Source: Paraburkholderia acidipaludis NBRC 101816 (lineage in GTDB: Bacteria > Pseudomonadota > Gammaproteobacteria > Burkholderiales > Burkholderiaceae). From it: a stretch of 64,000 bases of DNA. Under the pieces are notes generated by a model. It had not been told where the DNA came from, ran no database searches, and was given only the letters and a program-made list of their open reading frames with translations. The position numbers were made by a program, and so were the translations under genes. Shown here in pieces: positions 53,789 to 63,073 of this stretch. The DNA is taken from assembly GCF_000684975.1 (NCBI RefSeq), contig NZ_BAXZ01000006.1, positions 248,001 through 312,000 on the forward strand, given 5' to 3'. How positions within the stretch are numbered: position 1 is the first letter of the stretch; the number at the start of each line of letters is the position of its first letter.

Positions 53789-55822
53789 GTGACCCCGCCT
53801 CTGGAAGCCGCCGACGCCCCCGCGTGGGTGCCCTCGCCCGACACCGTCGCCCGCGCGCGCGTCACCGAATTCACGCAGTGGCTCGCACGCGAGCGCGGCC
53901 TGGCGTTCGACGGCTACGACGCGCTATGGCGCTGGTCCGTCGATGATCTCGACGGCTTCTGGTCGGCGCTGTGGGACTGGGCCGACCTGCGCTCGGCCAC
54001 GCCGCGCGGCAAGCCGCTCGAAAACGCCTCGATGCCCGGCGCGCGCTGGTTTCCGGGCGCCACCCTCAATTACGTCGAACAGGCCTTCCGCCACGCCACG
54101 CCCGCGCGCCCCGCCATCGTCTGGCGCAACGAGGCCGGCGAGCACGGCGAACTCGGCTGGGCCGAACTCGAGCGCCAGGTGGCCGCGCTCGCCGCCGCCC
54201 TGCGGCAGATGGGCGTGAAGCGCGGCGATCGCGTCGCCGCCTTCATGCCGAACATCCCGCACACCATCGTGGCATTCCTCGCCGCCGCGAGCCTCGGCGC
54301 GATCTGGTCGGTCTGCTCGCCCGACATGGGACGGCTGGCCGTGCTCGACCGCTTCCGCCAGATCGAACCCACTGTGCTGATCGCCGTCGACGGCTACCGT
54401 TACGGCGGCAAGCCGCACGACCGCCGCGCGCTGCTGGGCGAGCTGCTGGCCGAACTGCCATGCGTGCGCCATGTCGTGCTCGTGCCGTATCTTGACACCG
54501 AGCACGATCCCAAGGCCGACGCGGCCGGGATCGTGCGCGGCAACGGTGCGCAAGGCCACGCCTGGGCGGACGCCATCGCCGGCGACGCGGCGCTCGCGCC
54601 CGAGCCCGTCCCCTTCGACCAACCGCTCTGGATCGTCTACTCGTCGGGCACGACGGGGCTGCCCAAGCCCATCGTCCATTCGCACGGCGGCATCATGCTC
54701 GAGCAGGTCAAGATCGCCGCGCTGCACCTCGACCTGCGGCCCGGCGACCGCTTCAACTGGTTCTCCAGCACGGGCTGGATCATGTGGAACTGCCAGGTGG
54801 CCGGCCTGCTCGTGGGCGCCACGCTGTGCCTCTACGACGGCAACCCCGGCTACCCCGACATGGGCGCGCTATGGCGCTTCGTCGGCGACGCGCGGGCCAA
54901 CTTCTTCGGCGCGGGCGCCGCCTTCTTCCAGGCCTGCCTGAAGGCGGGCGTCGAACCTCGGCAGGAATCCGAACTATCGGCCCTGCGCGCGGTCGGCTCG
55001 ACCGGTTCGCCGCTCCCGGCAGAAGGCTATCGCTGGATCCTCGATCATGTCGGCGACGTATGGATCGCCGCGATTTCCGGCGGCACCGACTTTGCCGGCT
55101 GTTTCGTGGCGGGCGTGCCCACGCTGCCCGTGCGGCTCGGCGAAATGCAGTGCCGGTGCCTGGGCGCCCGCGTCGAAGCATTCGACGACGCGGGCCGGCC
55201 GCTCATCGACGAAGTGGGCGAGCTCGTCTGCACGGCGCCCATGCCTTCAATGCCGCTCTACTTCTGGAACGACGCCGGCGACACGCGCTATCGCGACAGC
55301 TACTTCGACGTCTGGCCCGGCATCTGGCGCCACGGCGACTGGGTGCGCATCACGGAACGCGGCGGCGCGATCATCTATGGCCGCTCCGACGCAACAATCA
55401 ACCGCCACGGCATCCGCATGGGCACGAGCGAGCTGTATCGCGCGGTGGAGGACTTGCCCGAGATACTCGACAGCCTCGTCGCCGATCTCGAGTACCTGGG
55501 GCGCGAATCGTACATGCCGCTCTTCGTCGTGCTGCGCGAGGGCGCCGTGCTCACGCCCGAGCTGAAGGCGGCGATACGCGAGCGCATCAAGGTCGCGCTC
55601 TCGGCACGGCACGTGCCCGACGACGTGTTCCAGATCGACGCGGTGCCGCGCACGCTCTCGGGCAAGAAGATGGAGTTGCCCATCAAGAAGCTCTTGCTGG
55701 GGCAGCCGCTCGAAAAGGTCGCGAATCCGGGGACGATGGCCAACCCCGAATCGCTCGCCTGGTTCAGCGAGTTCGCGCGCGAGCTGGCGGCGCGTGGCGG
55801 ACCCGGCAAACCTGCCGCTTAG
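53789..55822 (+). CDS. Acetoacetyl-CoA synthetase
   Basis: A 677-residue ANL-superfamily ligase that activates acetoacetate to acetoacetyl-CoA with ATP, feeding polyhydroxybutyrate degradation products back into metabolism. Seen: WFPGATLNYVEQAF near the N-terminus, the AMP-binding P-loop VYSSGTTGLPKPIVHSHGG, FNWFSSTGWIMWN, the GRSDATINRHGIRMGTSELY hinge and the catalytic Lys in RTLSGKKMELPIKKLL. GTG 53789 has GAGGAAAA upstream. Length and the insertion set fit acetoacetate, not acetate, ligases. Confidence 0.95.
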   Translation: MTPPLEAADAPAWVPSPDTVARARVTEFTQWLARERGLAFDGYDALWRWSVDDLDGFWSALWDWADLRSATPRGKPLENASMPGARWFPGATLNYVEQAFRHATPARPAIVWRNEAGEHGELGWAELERQVAALAAALRQMGVKRGDRVAAFMPNIPHTIVAFLAAASLGAIWSVCSPDMGRLAVLDRFRQIEPTVLIAVDGYRYGGKPHDRRALLGELLAELPCVRHVVLVPYLDTEHDPKADAAGIVRGNGAQGHAWADAIAGDAALAPEPVPFDQPLWIVYSSGTTGLPKPIVHSHGGIMLEQVKIAALHLDLRPGDRFNWFSSTGWIMWNCQVAGLLVGATLCLYDGNPGYPDMGALWRFVGDARANFFGAGAAFFQACLKAGVEPRQESELSALRAVGSTGSPLPAEGYRWILDHVGDVWIAAISGGTDFAGCFVAGVPTLPVRLGEMQCRCLGARVEAFDDAGRPLIDEVGELVCTAPMPSMPLYFWNDAGDTRYRDSYFDVWPGIWRHGDWVRITERGGAIIYGRSDATINRHGIRMGTSELYRAVEDLPEILDSLVADLEYLGRESYMPLFVVLREGAVLTPELKAAIRERIKVALSARHVPDDVFQIDAVPRTLSGKKMELPIKKLLLGQPLEKVANPGTMANPESLAWFSEFARELAARGGPGKPAA

Positions 55823-55966
55823 CGCTGCCCTCGTGCCTGGCTTTTGGGCCTCGCCAAAGGCCTTGCTCAGGGCGTCGATCATGGCCGTTATTCCGCTATC
55901 GGACCCCGGACCTTCGGCGGAAAACGCCCCAGCGTGTAAACTGTCAGGTTTTTGTCTCCCGCAGGT

Positions 55967-56689
55967 ATGGTTCAAGCCCCCCTGCAAGCGGCACTGAGCG
56001 GTCCGACCCTCGTTCGCCTGCTTGCTCGTCTGGCCGAAGCCGACGTATCCGAACCGCAGGCGTCCCTCGCCGACCGTCTGAGCCAGTGGCTCGGCTGGAC
56101 CGACGCGATCGCGCTCTCGACCGCGCTGAGCGCCTCGCCGAACGCCCCGCCGGACCCGTCTCGCGCGGGCGTGGCGCAGGCGCTCGACCGCGAGGATGCC
56201 GCGCTCGTCGTGACGGCGCGCAGCGCGCTCACGAAGATGATCACGCGCGCGTGCGCCCCGGCCAACGCGCGGCGCGGCGCGCGCGAAACCGCCGAAGCCC
56301 CGGCGCCTGCCGACTTCGCCGAGTTCCGCCAGGACTATCTGTCGATCCAGCAGGCCATGGAGACGGAAATCGGCCAGTTGCGCAAGCGCCTGCGCGCGCT
56401 GCTCGCGGCGCGCACGCCAGCGCTCGCGCGCCTCGCGGCCGTGGACGCGATCATGGAGCGCTCGCTCGGCGCGCGCGAACAGCGCCTGCTGGCCTCGGTC
56501 CCCGCGCTGCTGGCGACGCACTTCGAGCGCCTGCGCCGCGCCGCGCAGCAGGCGCCCGACGAGGCGCCGGCCGCATCCGGCGCATGGCTTGCCGCGTTCC
56601 GCAAGGAAATGCAGAGCGTGCTGCTCGCCGAACTCGACATCCGGTTCCAACCGGTGCAAGGGCTGCTCGCGGCCCTTCGCGCCCGCTAA
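55967..56689 (+). CDS. DUF3348 protein, first gene of the stator-like operon
   Basis: A 240-residue cytoplasmic protein of the DUF3348 family, of unknown function. It is rich in Ala, Leu, Arg and Glu and mainly helical, with a coiled-coil-like central part (EFRQDYLSIQQAMETEIGQLRKRLRALLAAR) and ERSLGAREQRLLASVPALLATHFERLRRAA. No membrane helix or enzymatic motif is seen. It leads the gene order DUF3348, DUF802, OmpA-like, DUF2894; the MotA/ZorA-like DUF802 gene starts 11 bases after its stop. ATG 55967 was chosen over a TTG at 55952. A weak TAAACT -10 lies at 55,937-55,942. Confidence 0.85.
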   Translation: MVQAPLQAALSGPTLVRLLARLAEADVSEPQASLADRLSQWLGWTDAIALSTALSASPNAPPDPSRAGVAQALDREDAALVVTARSALTKMITRACAPANARRGARETAEAPAPADFAEFRQDYLSIQQAMETEIGQLRKRLRALLAARTPALARLAAVDAIMERSLGAREQRLLASVPALLATHFERLRRAAQQAPDEAPAASGAWLAAFRKEMQSVLLAELDIRFQPVQGLLAALRAR

Positions 56690-56700
56690 TTCAGCTCCTC

Positions 56701-58998
56701 ATGTCCCGACTTCGTATCGATCTCGTTGTATTCCTCGCAGGTCTCGCCGCCGTCTGCTGGATCGGCTTCGGCTATGTCGCCGGCGCCAATCTGCTCGCGC
56801 TCGCCGTCACCTTGTTGATCGGCGCTTGCTACCTCGCGGGCGCGTTCGAGCTATGGCGCTACCGCCAGGCCACGTCCGCCCTCGACGCCGCGCTCGCGGA
56901 GCTGGCCACGCCGCCCGCGAAGCTCGGCCTCTGGCTCGACCGGCTGCCCGCCGGCCTGCGCGGCGCGGTGCGCCTGCGCGTGGAAAGCGAACGCACGGCA
57001 TTGCCCGGCCCCGCGCTCACGCCCTACCTGGTCGGCCTGCTCGTGCTGCTGGGCATGTTCGGCACGCTGCTCGGCATGGTCGCCACGCTCAAGGGCACCG
57101 GAACCGCGCTGGAAGGCTCGACCGACCTCGTCGCGATCCGCGCCTCGCTCGCCGCGCCGGTCAAGGGGCTCGCATTCGCCTTCGGCACCTCGATCGCGGG
57201 CGTCGCCACCTCGGCGATGCTGGGGCTGCTTTCGGCGCTCTGCCGGCGCGAACGCGGCGAAGCCGCCCAGCGGCTCGATGCGAAGATCGAGACCACCTTG
57301 CATGTCTTTTCGAACGCGCACCGCCGCGAGGCAGGCTACGCGCTGATGCAGCGCCAGGCCGAGGCGATGCCGGTCCTCGTCGATCGTCTGCACACCGTCA
57401 TGCAGACCATCGAACAGCAAAGCCTCGCCATGAACGAACGGCAGATCGCGAGCCAGGCGGCCTTTCTCGGCAAGGCCGAAGCCACCTGGACAGCGCTCGC
57501 CGCCTCTGTCGCGCGCTCGCTTCAGGACAGCGCGGCCGGCAGCGCGCGCGCCGCGAGCGCGGCGGTCCTGCCCGCCGTGGAAGCCACGCTCGCGAAGCTC
57601 GAGGACGAAGCCGCGGCGCTGCACGGGGCGGTCACGCAAGCGGTCGAGCGCCAGCTGAATACGATCACGTCGAGCCTCGAAGCGTCGACGGCAACGTTCA
57701 AGGCCGAGACCCGCGCCTTGCACGAGACCGTCGCTCAGGCAGTGGAACGCCAGTTGAGCACCGTCACGGCGGGCTTCGACGCCACGACGGCCACCCTCAA
57801 GGACCAGACCGCCTCGCTGCACGAAACCGTGACGCAGTCGGTCGAGCGCCAGCTAACCGGCATCACGTCCGGCCTCGAAACCACGTCGGCCGCGCTCTCG
57901 ACGCAATGGCACGAAGCGCTCGCGCAGCATCGCCAGTTGAACGAAACATCGGCAGAGAACCTGCGTGCTTCGCTTGACCGCTACGCCGACGCCTTCGAGC
58001 AACGCTCGGCTCAGCTGCTCGATAACGTCGCCACGCGCCTCGGCACGAGCGCGGACGCCGTCGCGCAAACCTGGAACGCCGCGCTCGAACACCATTCGCG
58101 CGTAAGCGGACAGCTCGCCGAGGATCACCAGCAAGCCCTCGCCGCCGCGGCCGCGCAGTACGAACAGCACACGGCCGCGCTGCTCCGGGCGGCGGACGAG
58201 TCGCACGCCGGTCTCGAGACCAGGCTCACCGCGCGCGAAGCCCAGCGCCTCGACGCCTGGCGCGAGAGCATCGCCGCCATGACGGCGACGCTGCGCGCCC
58301 AATGGGACGAAGCGCTCGCCCAGACCGCGAGCCGCCAGCAGGCGATCTGCGAGACGCTCGAACATACCGCCGGCGAAGTCGCGGCCAGCGCCGCGGCCCA
58401 CTCGCGCGAGACGATCGCCGAAATCGCCCGCCTCGTCGAGGCTGCTTCCGAAGCGCCGCGCGCCGCCGCCGACGTCATCGCCGAACTGCGCCAGAAGCTC
58501 TCGGACAGCATGGTTCACGACACCGCGATGCTGGAGGAGCGCAACCGCCTGCTCGCCACGCTCGAAACGCTGCTCGCCGCCGTGAATCACGCCTCGACCG
58601 AACAGCGCGGCGCCATCGATTCGCTCGTGACGACCTCGTCCGACCTGCTCGAACGCGTGGGCGCGCGCTTCACCGAGCGCGTCGAAACCGGCACGGGCCG
58701 GCTCGACGGCGTCGCCGCGCAGGTGGCGAGCGGCGCGACCGAAGTGGCAAGTCTCGGCGACGCCTTCGGCGCGGCCGTGCAGTCCTTCGGCACATCGAAC
58801 GAAACGCTCGTGGCGCAGCTGCAGCGCATCGAGGCCGCGCTCGACAAATCCCTCGCGCGCAGCGACGAACAGCTCGCCTACTACGTCACGCAAGCGCGCG
58901 AAGTGATCGATTTGAGCCTGCTCTCGCAGAAGCAGATCATGGAAGAGCTGCAGCAGCTGGCGGGTCAACGCACCGAAGCAGGAGCCGACACCGCATGA
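56701..58998 (+). CDS. DUF802 membrane protein, MotA/ExbB/ZorA-like stator subunit
   Basis: A 765-residue inner-membrane protein. Four predicted helices (~7-25, 29-47, 109-127, 149-173); the third and fourth carry the MotA/ExbB-like motifs GLLVLLGMFGTLLGMVATLKG and VKGLAFAFGTSIAGVATSAMLGLLSAL. From ~195 to the end is a long cytoplasmic Ala/Glu/Gln-rich coiled coil, including a 33-residue repeat in three copies (306-404, each starting LHxxVxQxVERQL). Layout matches ZorA of the Zorya defence system, where a MotA-like channel has a long cytoplasmic tail. It overlaps the next gene by ATGA, so the stator pair is coupled. Confidence 0.85.
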   Translation: MSRLRIDLVVFLAGLAAVCWIGFGYVAGANLLALAVTLLIGACYLAGAFELWRYRQATSALDAALAELATPPAKLGLWLDRLPAGLRGAVRLRVESERTALPGPALTPYLVGLLVLLGMFGTLLGMVATLKGTGTALEGSTDLVAIRASLAAPVKGLAFAFGTSIAGVATSAMLGLLSALCRRERGEAAQRLDAKIETTLHVFSNAHRREAGYALMQRQAEAMPVLVDRLHTVMQTIEQQSLAMNERQIASQAAFLGKAEATWTALAASVARSLQDSAAGSARAASAAVLPAVEATLAKLEDEAAALHGAVTQAVERQLNTITSSLEASTATFKAETRALHETVAQAVERQLSTVTAGFDATTATLKDQTASLHETVTQSVERQLTGITSGLETTSAALSTQWHEALAQHRQLNETSAENLRASLDRYADAFEQRSAQLLDNVATRLGTSADAVAQTWNAALEHHSRVSGQLAEDHQQALAAAAAQYEQHTAALLRAADESHAGLETRLTAREAQRLDAWRESIAAMTATLRAQWDEALAQTASRQQAICETLEHTAGEVAASAAAHSRETIAEIARLVEAASEAPRAAADVIAELRQKLSDSMVHDTAMLEERNRLLATLETLLAAVNHASTEQRGAIDSLVTTSSDLLERVGARFTERVETGTGRLDGVAAQVASGATEVASLGDAFGAAVQSFGTSNETLVAQLQRIEAALDKSLARSDEQLAYYVTQAREVIDLSLLSQKQIMEELQQLAGQRTEAGADTA

Positions 58999-59645
58999 GC
59001 GAGGACTTCATCGACGGCGGCGCGGAGCCGGCCACGCCGGTCTGGGCCGCGTTCAGCGACCTGATGACGGTGCTGCTGGGCGCGTTCGTGCTGATCCTGG
59101 TCGCCGTGATCGGCGTGCAGCTCGAGCTTTCGACGAAGCTCGACCAGGCCGTCAAGGAGCGCCAGCTCGAAGCCCAACGCCGCAAGACGCTCGAACAGGC
59201 GCTGGCCGGCCCGCTCGCGGCCGGGCGCATCACGCTCGTCAACGGCCGCATCGGCATTAGCGGCAACGTCCTGTTCGCGCTGAACTCCGATCAGCTGCAA
59301 CCCGAGGGCCGCCAGTTGCTGCAGAGCCTGGCCGGTCCGCTCGCGACCTACCTCAAGGCGCACGACGAGATCCTGATGGTGAGCGGCTTTGCCGACGACC
59401 AGCAGGTGCGCGCCGGCAACCGGCGCTTCGCCGACAACTGGGAGCTCTCGGCGCAGCGCGCGCTGACCGTGACGCGCGCCTTCATCGAAGAAGGCGTGCC
59501 CGCTTCGTCGGTATTTGCGGCGGCATTCGGATCGGAACAGCCCGTGAGCTCGAACGCCGACGCGGCGGGGCGCGCCAGGAACCGGCGCGTCGAGATCGCG
59601 CCCGTCCCGCGCTCGACGGCCGCCGGCGGTGAACGCGGTGAGTGA
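58995..59645 (+). CDS. OmpA-domain protein, MotB/ZorB-like stator subunit
   Basis: A 216-residue protein with one N-terminal membrane helix and a periplasmic OmpA/peptidoglycan-binding domain. The helix begins FSDLMTVLLGAFVLILVAVIG; Asp22 sits where MotB and ZorB have their proton-carrying Asp. After a short linker the OmpA domain runs from ~95 to 205 (ISGNVLFALNSDQLQPEGRQLL, SGFADDQQVRAG, NWELSAQRALTVTRAFIEEGV, GRARNRRVEI). It pairs with the upstream DUF802 protein (ATGA overlap) as a predicted ion-driven stator anchored to the cell wall. Gene order and motifs are seen; energy coupling is inferred. Confidence 0.85.
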   Translation: MSEDFIDGGAEPATPVWAAFSDLMTVLLGAFVLILVAVIGVQLELSTKLDQAVKERQLEAQRRKTLEQALAGPLAAGRITLVNGRIGISGNVLFALNSDQLQPEGRQLLQSLAGPLATYLKAHDEILMVSGFADDQQVRAGNRRFADNWELSAQRALTVTRAFIEEGVPASSVFAAAFGSEQPVSSNADAAGRARNRRVEIAPVPRSTAAGGERGE

Positions 59646-60267
59646 GGGCCCGACACCGCTGCCGACGCAGCTCGACGCATGGCGCGAGCGCGGCGCCGAC
59701 CGGCTCGATCCCACGCGCTTTCGCGCGATCGAGGCGCTCGCGCTTCGCGCGGAACGCCACGGCGGCGAAGCGCGCCGTCTGCTCGATGCCAGGCTCTCCG
59801 AACTGATGACGGAATATGCGGCGCTCGCCGACGGCACGGACGCGGCGCGCACCTCGCTGCACTCGCCGCGAAGCACGCGCGGCGCGCTGGGCGAACTGGT
59901 CGACTACCTCGCGAGCCAGCCGCGCGACGCCGGCAGCGCGGGAGCCCGCGACGCGAACGGGCCGACCGTTGCGCCCGAACTGCTCGACTACTTTCGGGCC
60001 ACCTGGGCCCGCGTGCGCACGGGCCAGCAATTGCGTGTCGCCGAAATCCTCGTGCCGCAGAACGCCGGCCCGCTCAATTCGAGCAGCCTCGTGCACCGCG
60101 CACTCTCGCTCATGCGCGAGCTTTCGCCGGGCTACCTGCAGCAGTTCCTTACCTACGCGGATGCGCTCTCGTGGCTCGAGCAGCTCAATGCCGGCGGCAC
60201 GGCCCCGGCCAGGGAAGCGCCGCGCGCCGCGAGCGCGAAAAAAGGCACGCGCGGCAAGGCGCGTTAA
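59629..60267 (+). CDS. DUF2894 protein, last gene of the stator-like operon
   Basis: A 212-residue protein of the DUF2894 family, of unknown function, without signal peptide or membrane helix. It is Ala/Arg-rich with conserved-looking ELLDYFRATWARVRTGQQLRVAEILVPQNAGPLNSSSLVHRALSLMRELSPGYLQQFLTYADALSWLEQL and a basic tail (KKGTRGKAR) that could bind nucleic acid or membrane. The frame overlaps the end of the OmpA-like gene; GTG 59629 and GTG 59638 are both possible starts. It has no similarity to Zorya ZorC or ZorD. Confidence 0.82.
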   Translation: MNAVSEGPTPLPTQLDAWRERGADRLDPTRFRAIEALALRAERHGGEARRLLDARLSELMTEYAALADGTDAARTSLHSPRSTRGALGELVDYLASQPRDAGSAGARDANGPTVAPELLDYFRATWARVRTGQQLRVAEILVPQNAGPLNSSSLVHRALSLMRELSPGYLQQFLTYADALSWLEQLNAGGTAPAREAPRAASAKKGTRGKAR

Positions 60268-60440
60268 CCCCCGCACCCGCACGCAAGACGGCCTATCGCG
60301 TGCATTATTCCGTCCAGGCCACGGCGCGCGCATACGGGAAAAACAAAAAAGAACGAGCGCACGAAAACGTATCGCATCCGCTATGATGCGAAAAAAGCCG
60401 CCATGGTCCAGCGGTCGCCCAACCGATTACGGAGACATCC

Positions 60441-61499
60441 ATGCAGATGCGTTGTTTTTGCGTGACCCGCCACGGCCAGCCGCTCGAACTGATGCACGAG
60501 GAGATTCCCCAGCCGCGCGGCACCGAAGTGCTCGTGCGCGTGAAGGCCGCCGGCCTGTGCCACTCCGACCTGCATCTCTGGGAGGGCTACTACGATCTGG
60601 GCGGCGGCAAGAAGCTCTCGCTCGCCGACCGCGGCATCAAGCTGCCGCTCACGCCCAGCCACGAGATCTGCGGCGAGGTGGTGGCCGCGGGGCCGGACGC
60701 CGGCCCCGTGCAGACCGGCATGGTGGCGGTCGTGCATCCGTGGATCGGCTGCGGCCAGTGCGCCGCCTGCCTGCGCGGCGAAGAAAACATCTGCGTGAAG
60801 CCGCAGTCGCTCGGCGTCATGCGCGCCGGCGGCTTCGCCGACTACGTGATCGTGCCGCACCCGCGCTATCTCGTCGATCTCGGCGGCCTCGATCCGGTCA
60901 AGGCCGCACCGCTCGCCTGCGCGGGCGTGACGACCTATTCGGCCATCCGCAAATTCGGCGGGCGCATCCATGAAACGCCCGTGGTGGTGATCGGCGCGGG
61001 CGGCCTCGGCCTCATGGCGATCGAAGTCCTCAAGGCGCTGGGCGGCAAAGGCGCGATCGTCGTGGACGTCGACGCCGGCAAACGCGAAGCCGCGCTGAAG
61101 GAAGGGGCGCTCGCGGCCATCGACGCACGCGCGCCCGACGCCGCCACCCAGATCGCCCAGGCCGTGGGCGGCGGCGCGCGCGCGGTGCTCGACCTCGTTG
61201 GCGCGACGTCCACCGTGACGCTCGCGCTCGACTCCAGCGCGCGCGGCGGCCACGTGGTGATCGTGGGCCTCATGGGCGGCGACATCACGCTCGCGCTGCC
61301 GATCATCCCGATGCGGCCGCTGCGCATCGAAGGCAGCTATGTCGGCACGCTGCCCGAACTGCGCGAGCTCGTTGCGCTGATGCGTGACGGCAAGGTTCGT
61401 CCCGCACCGGTGACGAGCCGGCCGCTCACCGAGGTCAACGCCGCACTGCTTGCCCTCCAGGAGGGCAAGGTGGTGGGGCGGCAAGTGCTGATTCCGTGA
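60441..61499 (+). CDS. Zinc-dependent alcohol dehydrogenase
   Basis: A 352-residue MDR enzyme. The catalytic zinc site is at CHSDLH (Cys in AGLCHSD) and SHE; the structural zinc lobe is complete (CGQCAACLRGEENIC). The Rossmann glycine motif is VVVIGAGGLGLMAIEVL. GGAG precedes ATG 60441. It follows the DUF2894 gene by 173 bases with a small hairpin (60,367-60,384) between, and has its own promoter presumably. Substrate unknown. Confidence 0.93.
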   Translation: MQMRCFCVTRHGQPLELMHEEIPQPRGTEVLVRVKAAGLCHSDLHLWEGYYDLGGGKKLSLADRGIKLPLTPSHEICGEVVAAGPDAGPVQTGMVAVVHPWIGCGQCAACLRGEENICVKPQSLGVMRAGGFADYVIVPHPRYLVDLGGLDPVKAAPLACAGVTTYSAIRKFGGRIHETPVVVIGAGGLGLMAIEVLKALGGKGAIVVDVDAGKREAALKEGALAAIDARAPDAATQIAQAVGGGARAVLDLVGATSTVTLALDSSARGGHVVIVGLMGGDITLALPIIPMRPLRIEGSYVGTLPELRELVALMRDGKVRPAPVTSRPLTEVNAALLALQEGKVVGRQVLIP

Positions 61500-61578
61500 G
61501 CACACGGGAAAATCGTTCGCATCCCTGATCGACTGGCCGCGGTGCGCCTGCAAGGCGCGCCCGCGGCGCTCAAAAACG

Positions 61579-61797
61579 CTAGTCCCACATGTTGCGAAAC
61601 GCCACGGCCGCGATCACGGGCACGCAGAGAATCAGCGGAATCGCGAAATAAGGCATCTCCCGGTCGACGACCCAGCTATAGATCAGCCAGCCGATGCCGG
61701 CGCCGAGCGTGGCGATGCCCACCAGCGCCGTGAGGGTATTGAGGACCCAGGTAGGCGGCCGCTTGCGTTTGGGTTCGTTTTTCGGTGCGGGTTTCAT
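61579..61797 (-). CDS. Small two-helix membrane protein
   Basis: A 72-residue protein with a Lys/Arg-rich cytoplasmic start (MKPAPKNEPKRKRPPTW) and two hydrophobic helices (VLNTLTALVGIATLGAGIGWLIYSWV and YFAIPLILCVPVIAAVAF). No family is recognised. ATG 61797 was preferred because the upstream continuation looks like intergenic sequence. It converges on the alcohol dehydrogenase. Function unknown. Confidence 0.7.
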   Translation of the reverse strand: MKPAPKNEPKRKRPPTWVLNTLTALVGIATLGAGIGWLIYSWVVDREMPYFAIPLILCVPVIAAVAFRNMWD

Positions 61798-62024
61798 CTG
61801 ACGCGCGATGACAGGGTGGGCTGGATCTGGAGGTCCGGTAACGCTTATTTTACTCCGCGCGCCTCGTGCGCCGCACGTTCGCCGCGGCGCCGGACGGCTT
61901 TCCCGGCCCTTACCCCGGAGGTAATCGATCCGGCGCGCGCCGCGTCCTATCCTCGTTCCTGCCTGCACATCATTATGTGCACTTCAAGGCACTGAGCCAC
62001 GCACCAGACACGAGGATCGAAGCC

Positions 62025-62381
62025 ATGACCGCCTATGCCATCGCCCATCTGCACGAAGTCGAAATGTGCCCCGCCATCGTCGAATACCTGGAGAAGATCG
62101 ACGCAACGCTCGCCCCTTACGGCGGGCGCTTCGTGATTCACGGCGGCCGCGTCGAGCAACTCGAAGGCGCCTTCAAGGGCGACCTGATCGTGATCGAGTT
62201 CGAGGACCGCGAGCGCGCGCGCGCCTGGTATCGCTCGGCCGCCTATCAGGCAATCCTGCCGCTACGCACGGAGCACGCCACGGGCGTGGCGTTCCTCATC
62301 GACCAGGTGGCGCAACCGCATCGCGCAACGGACGTCCTCGCGGACGTGCCCGGCCTGAGCGATGTGCGCGGCGCGCGCTAA
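62025..62381 (+). CDS. DUF1330 family protein
   Basis: A 118-residue protein with the dimeric alpha/beta-barrel (ferredoxin-like) fold of DUF1330: MTAYAIAHLHEVEMCPAIVEYLEKIDATLAPYGGRFVIHGG and LIVIEFEDRERARAWYRSAAYQAILPLR. GAGG precedes ATG 62025. It converges on the RbsD/FucU-like gene with 10 bases between. The function of the family is unknown. Confidence 0.85.
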   Translation: MTAYAIAHLHEVEMCPAIVEYLEKIDATLAPYGGRFVIHGGRVEQLEGAFKGDLIVIEFEDRERARAWYRSAAYQAILPLRTEHATGVAFLIDQVAQPHRATDVLADVPGLSDVRGAR

Positions 62382-62391
62382 GTCGCGAGGC

Positions 62392-62856
62392 TCACGCGCG
62401 CGGCTCGTCCGCCGCCAGCAGCACGCCTTTCTTGAAGACAAAGCAGCCGTAGCCGCGCGGCTCGCCCGTGGCGATCACGCAGTACGCGCGACGGGCGCGC
62501 TCGTAGAAGGCGAAGCGTTCGAGCGGCGCGAACGGCACCTCGCGCCCCTCGAACGCGTTCACTTCGTGCTGCGCCTCGCGCTGCACGGCGGGCAGCGCCT
62601 GCGGGTCGCCCACCACCTCCATGCGCAGCGCGGGGTCGTCGACAAAGCTGTCGAGCGGCATGACCGAAAGCACCGCGCGCACGGCCCGCGGCGCATCCAC
62701 GCCGTCGAGGCGCAGCACGCGGCCCAGCACCGTCTCGCGCGCGACGGAGTCGGCAGGGAAATTGGCGTCGCAGATCACGACTTCGTCGCCGTGGCCCATC
62801 GAAGCCAGCGCGTGCAGCACGTCGGCGTTGAGCAGCGGATCGAGATTCTTCAGCAC
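62392..62856 (-). CDS. RbsD/FucU-family sugar mutarotase
   Basis: A 154-residue protein of the D-ribose pyranase/L-fucose mutarotase family, which speed the interchange of sugar anomers. Conserved: LKNLDPLLNADVLHALASMGHGDEVVICDANFP with the catalytic His, and the late EVPFAPLERFAFYERARRAYCVIATGEPRGYGCFVFKKGVL. GTG 62856 (AGGAGA 6 bases upstream) is preferred over a longer frame. Which sugar cannot be told; no transport operon is adjacent. Confidence 0.88.
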   Translation of the reverse strand: MLKNLDPLLNADVLHALASMGHGDEVVICDANFPADSVARETVLGRVLRLDGVDAPRAVRAVLSVMPLDSFVDDPALRMEVVGDPQALPAVQREAQHEVNAFEGREVPFAPLERFAFYERARRAYCVIATGEPRGYGCFVFKKGVLLAADEPRA

Positions 62857-63073
62857 GGTGTCTCCTGGGTAAGGTTCGAAAAACGGTTCGCAAAGCGCCG
62901 CCATCGTAACGCGCGCCATGCTCGCGTCACAAGAGCACGCGGCCAGGCAGACAGGCCATGCCGGCCGCGGCAAAGACGTTTGCAAAGGCATATTCATCTC
63001 GCGCAAACGTTTGCCCTGGTTTCATAATTCTTTCTTCTTCGGTAAGGAAACTGTGCGCACTCCATCAATCAGA

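Noticed and set aside
55967..60267. Calling the stator-like operon a Zorya defence system
   Set aside because: ZorA- and ZorB-like parts are present but no ZorC or ZorD/E-type helicase or nuclease follows; the flanking soluble proteins are DUF3348 and DUF2894.
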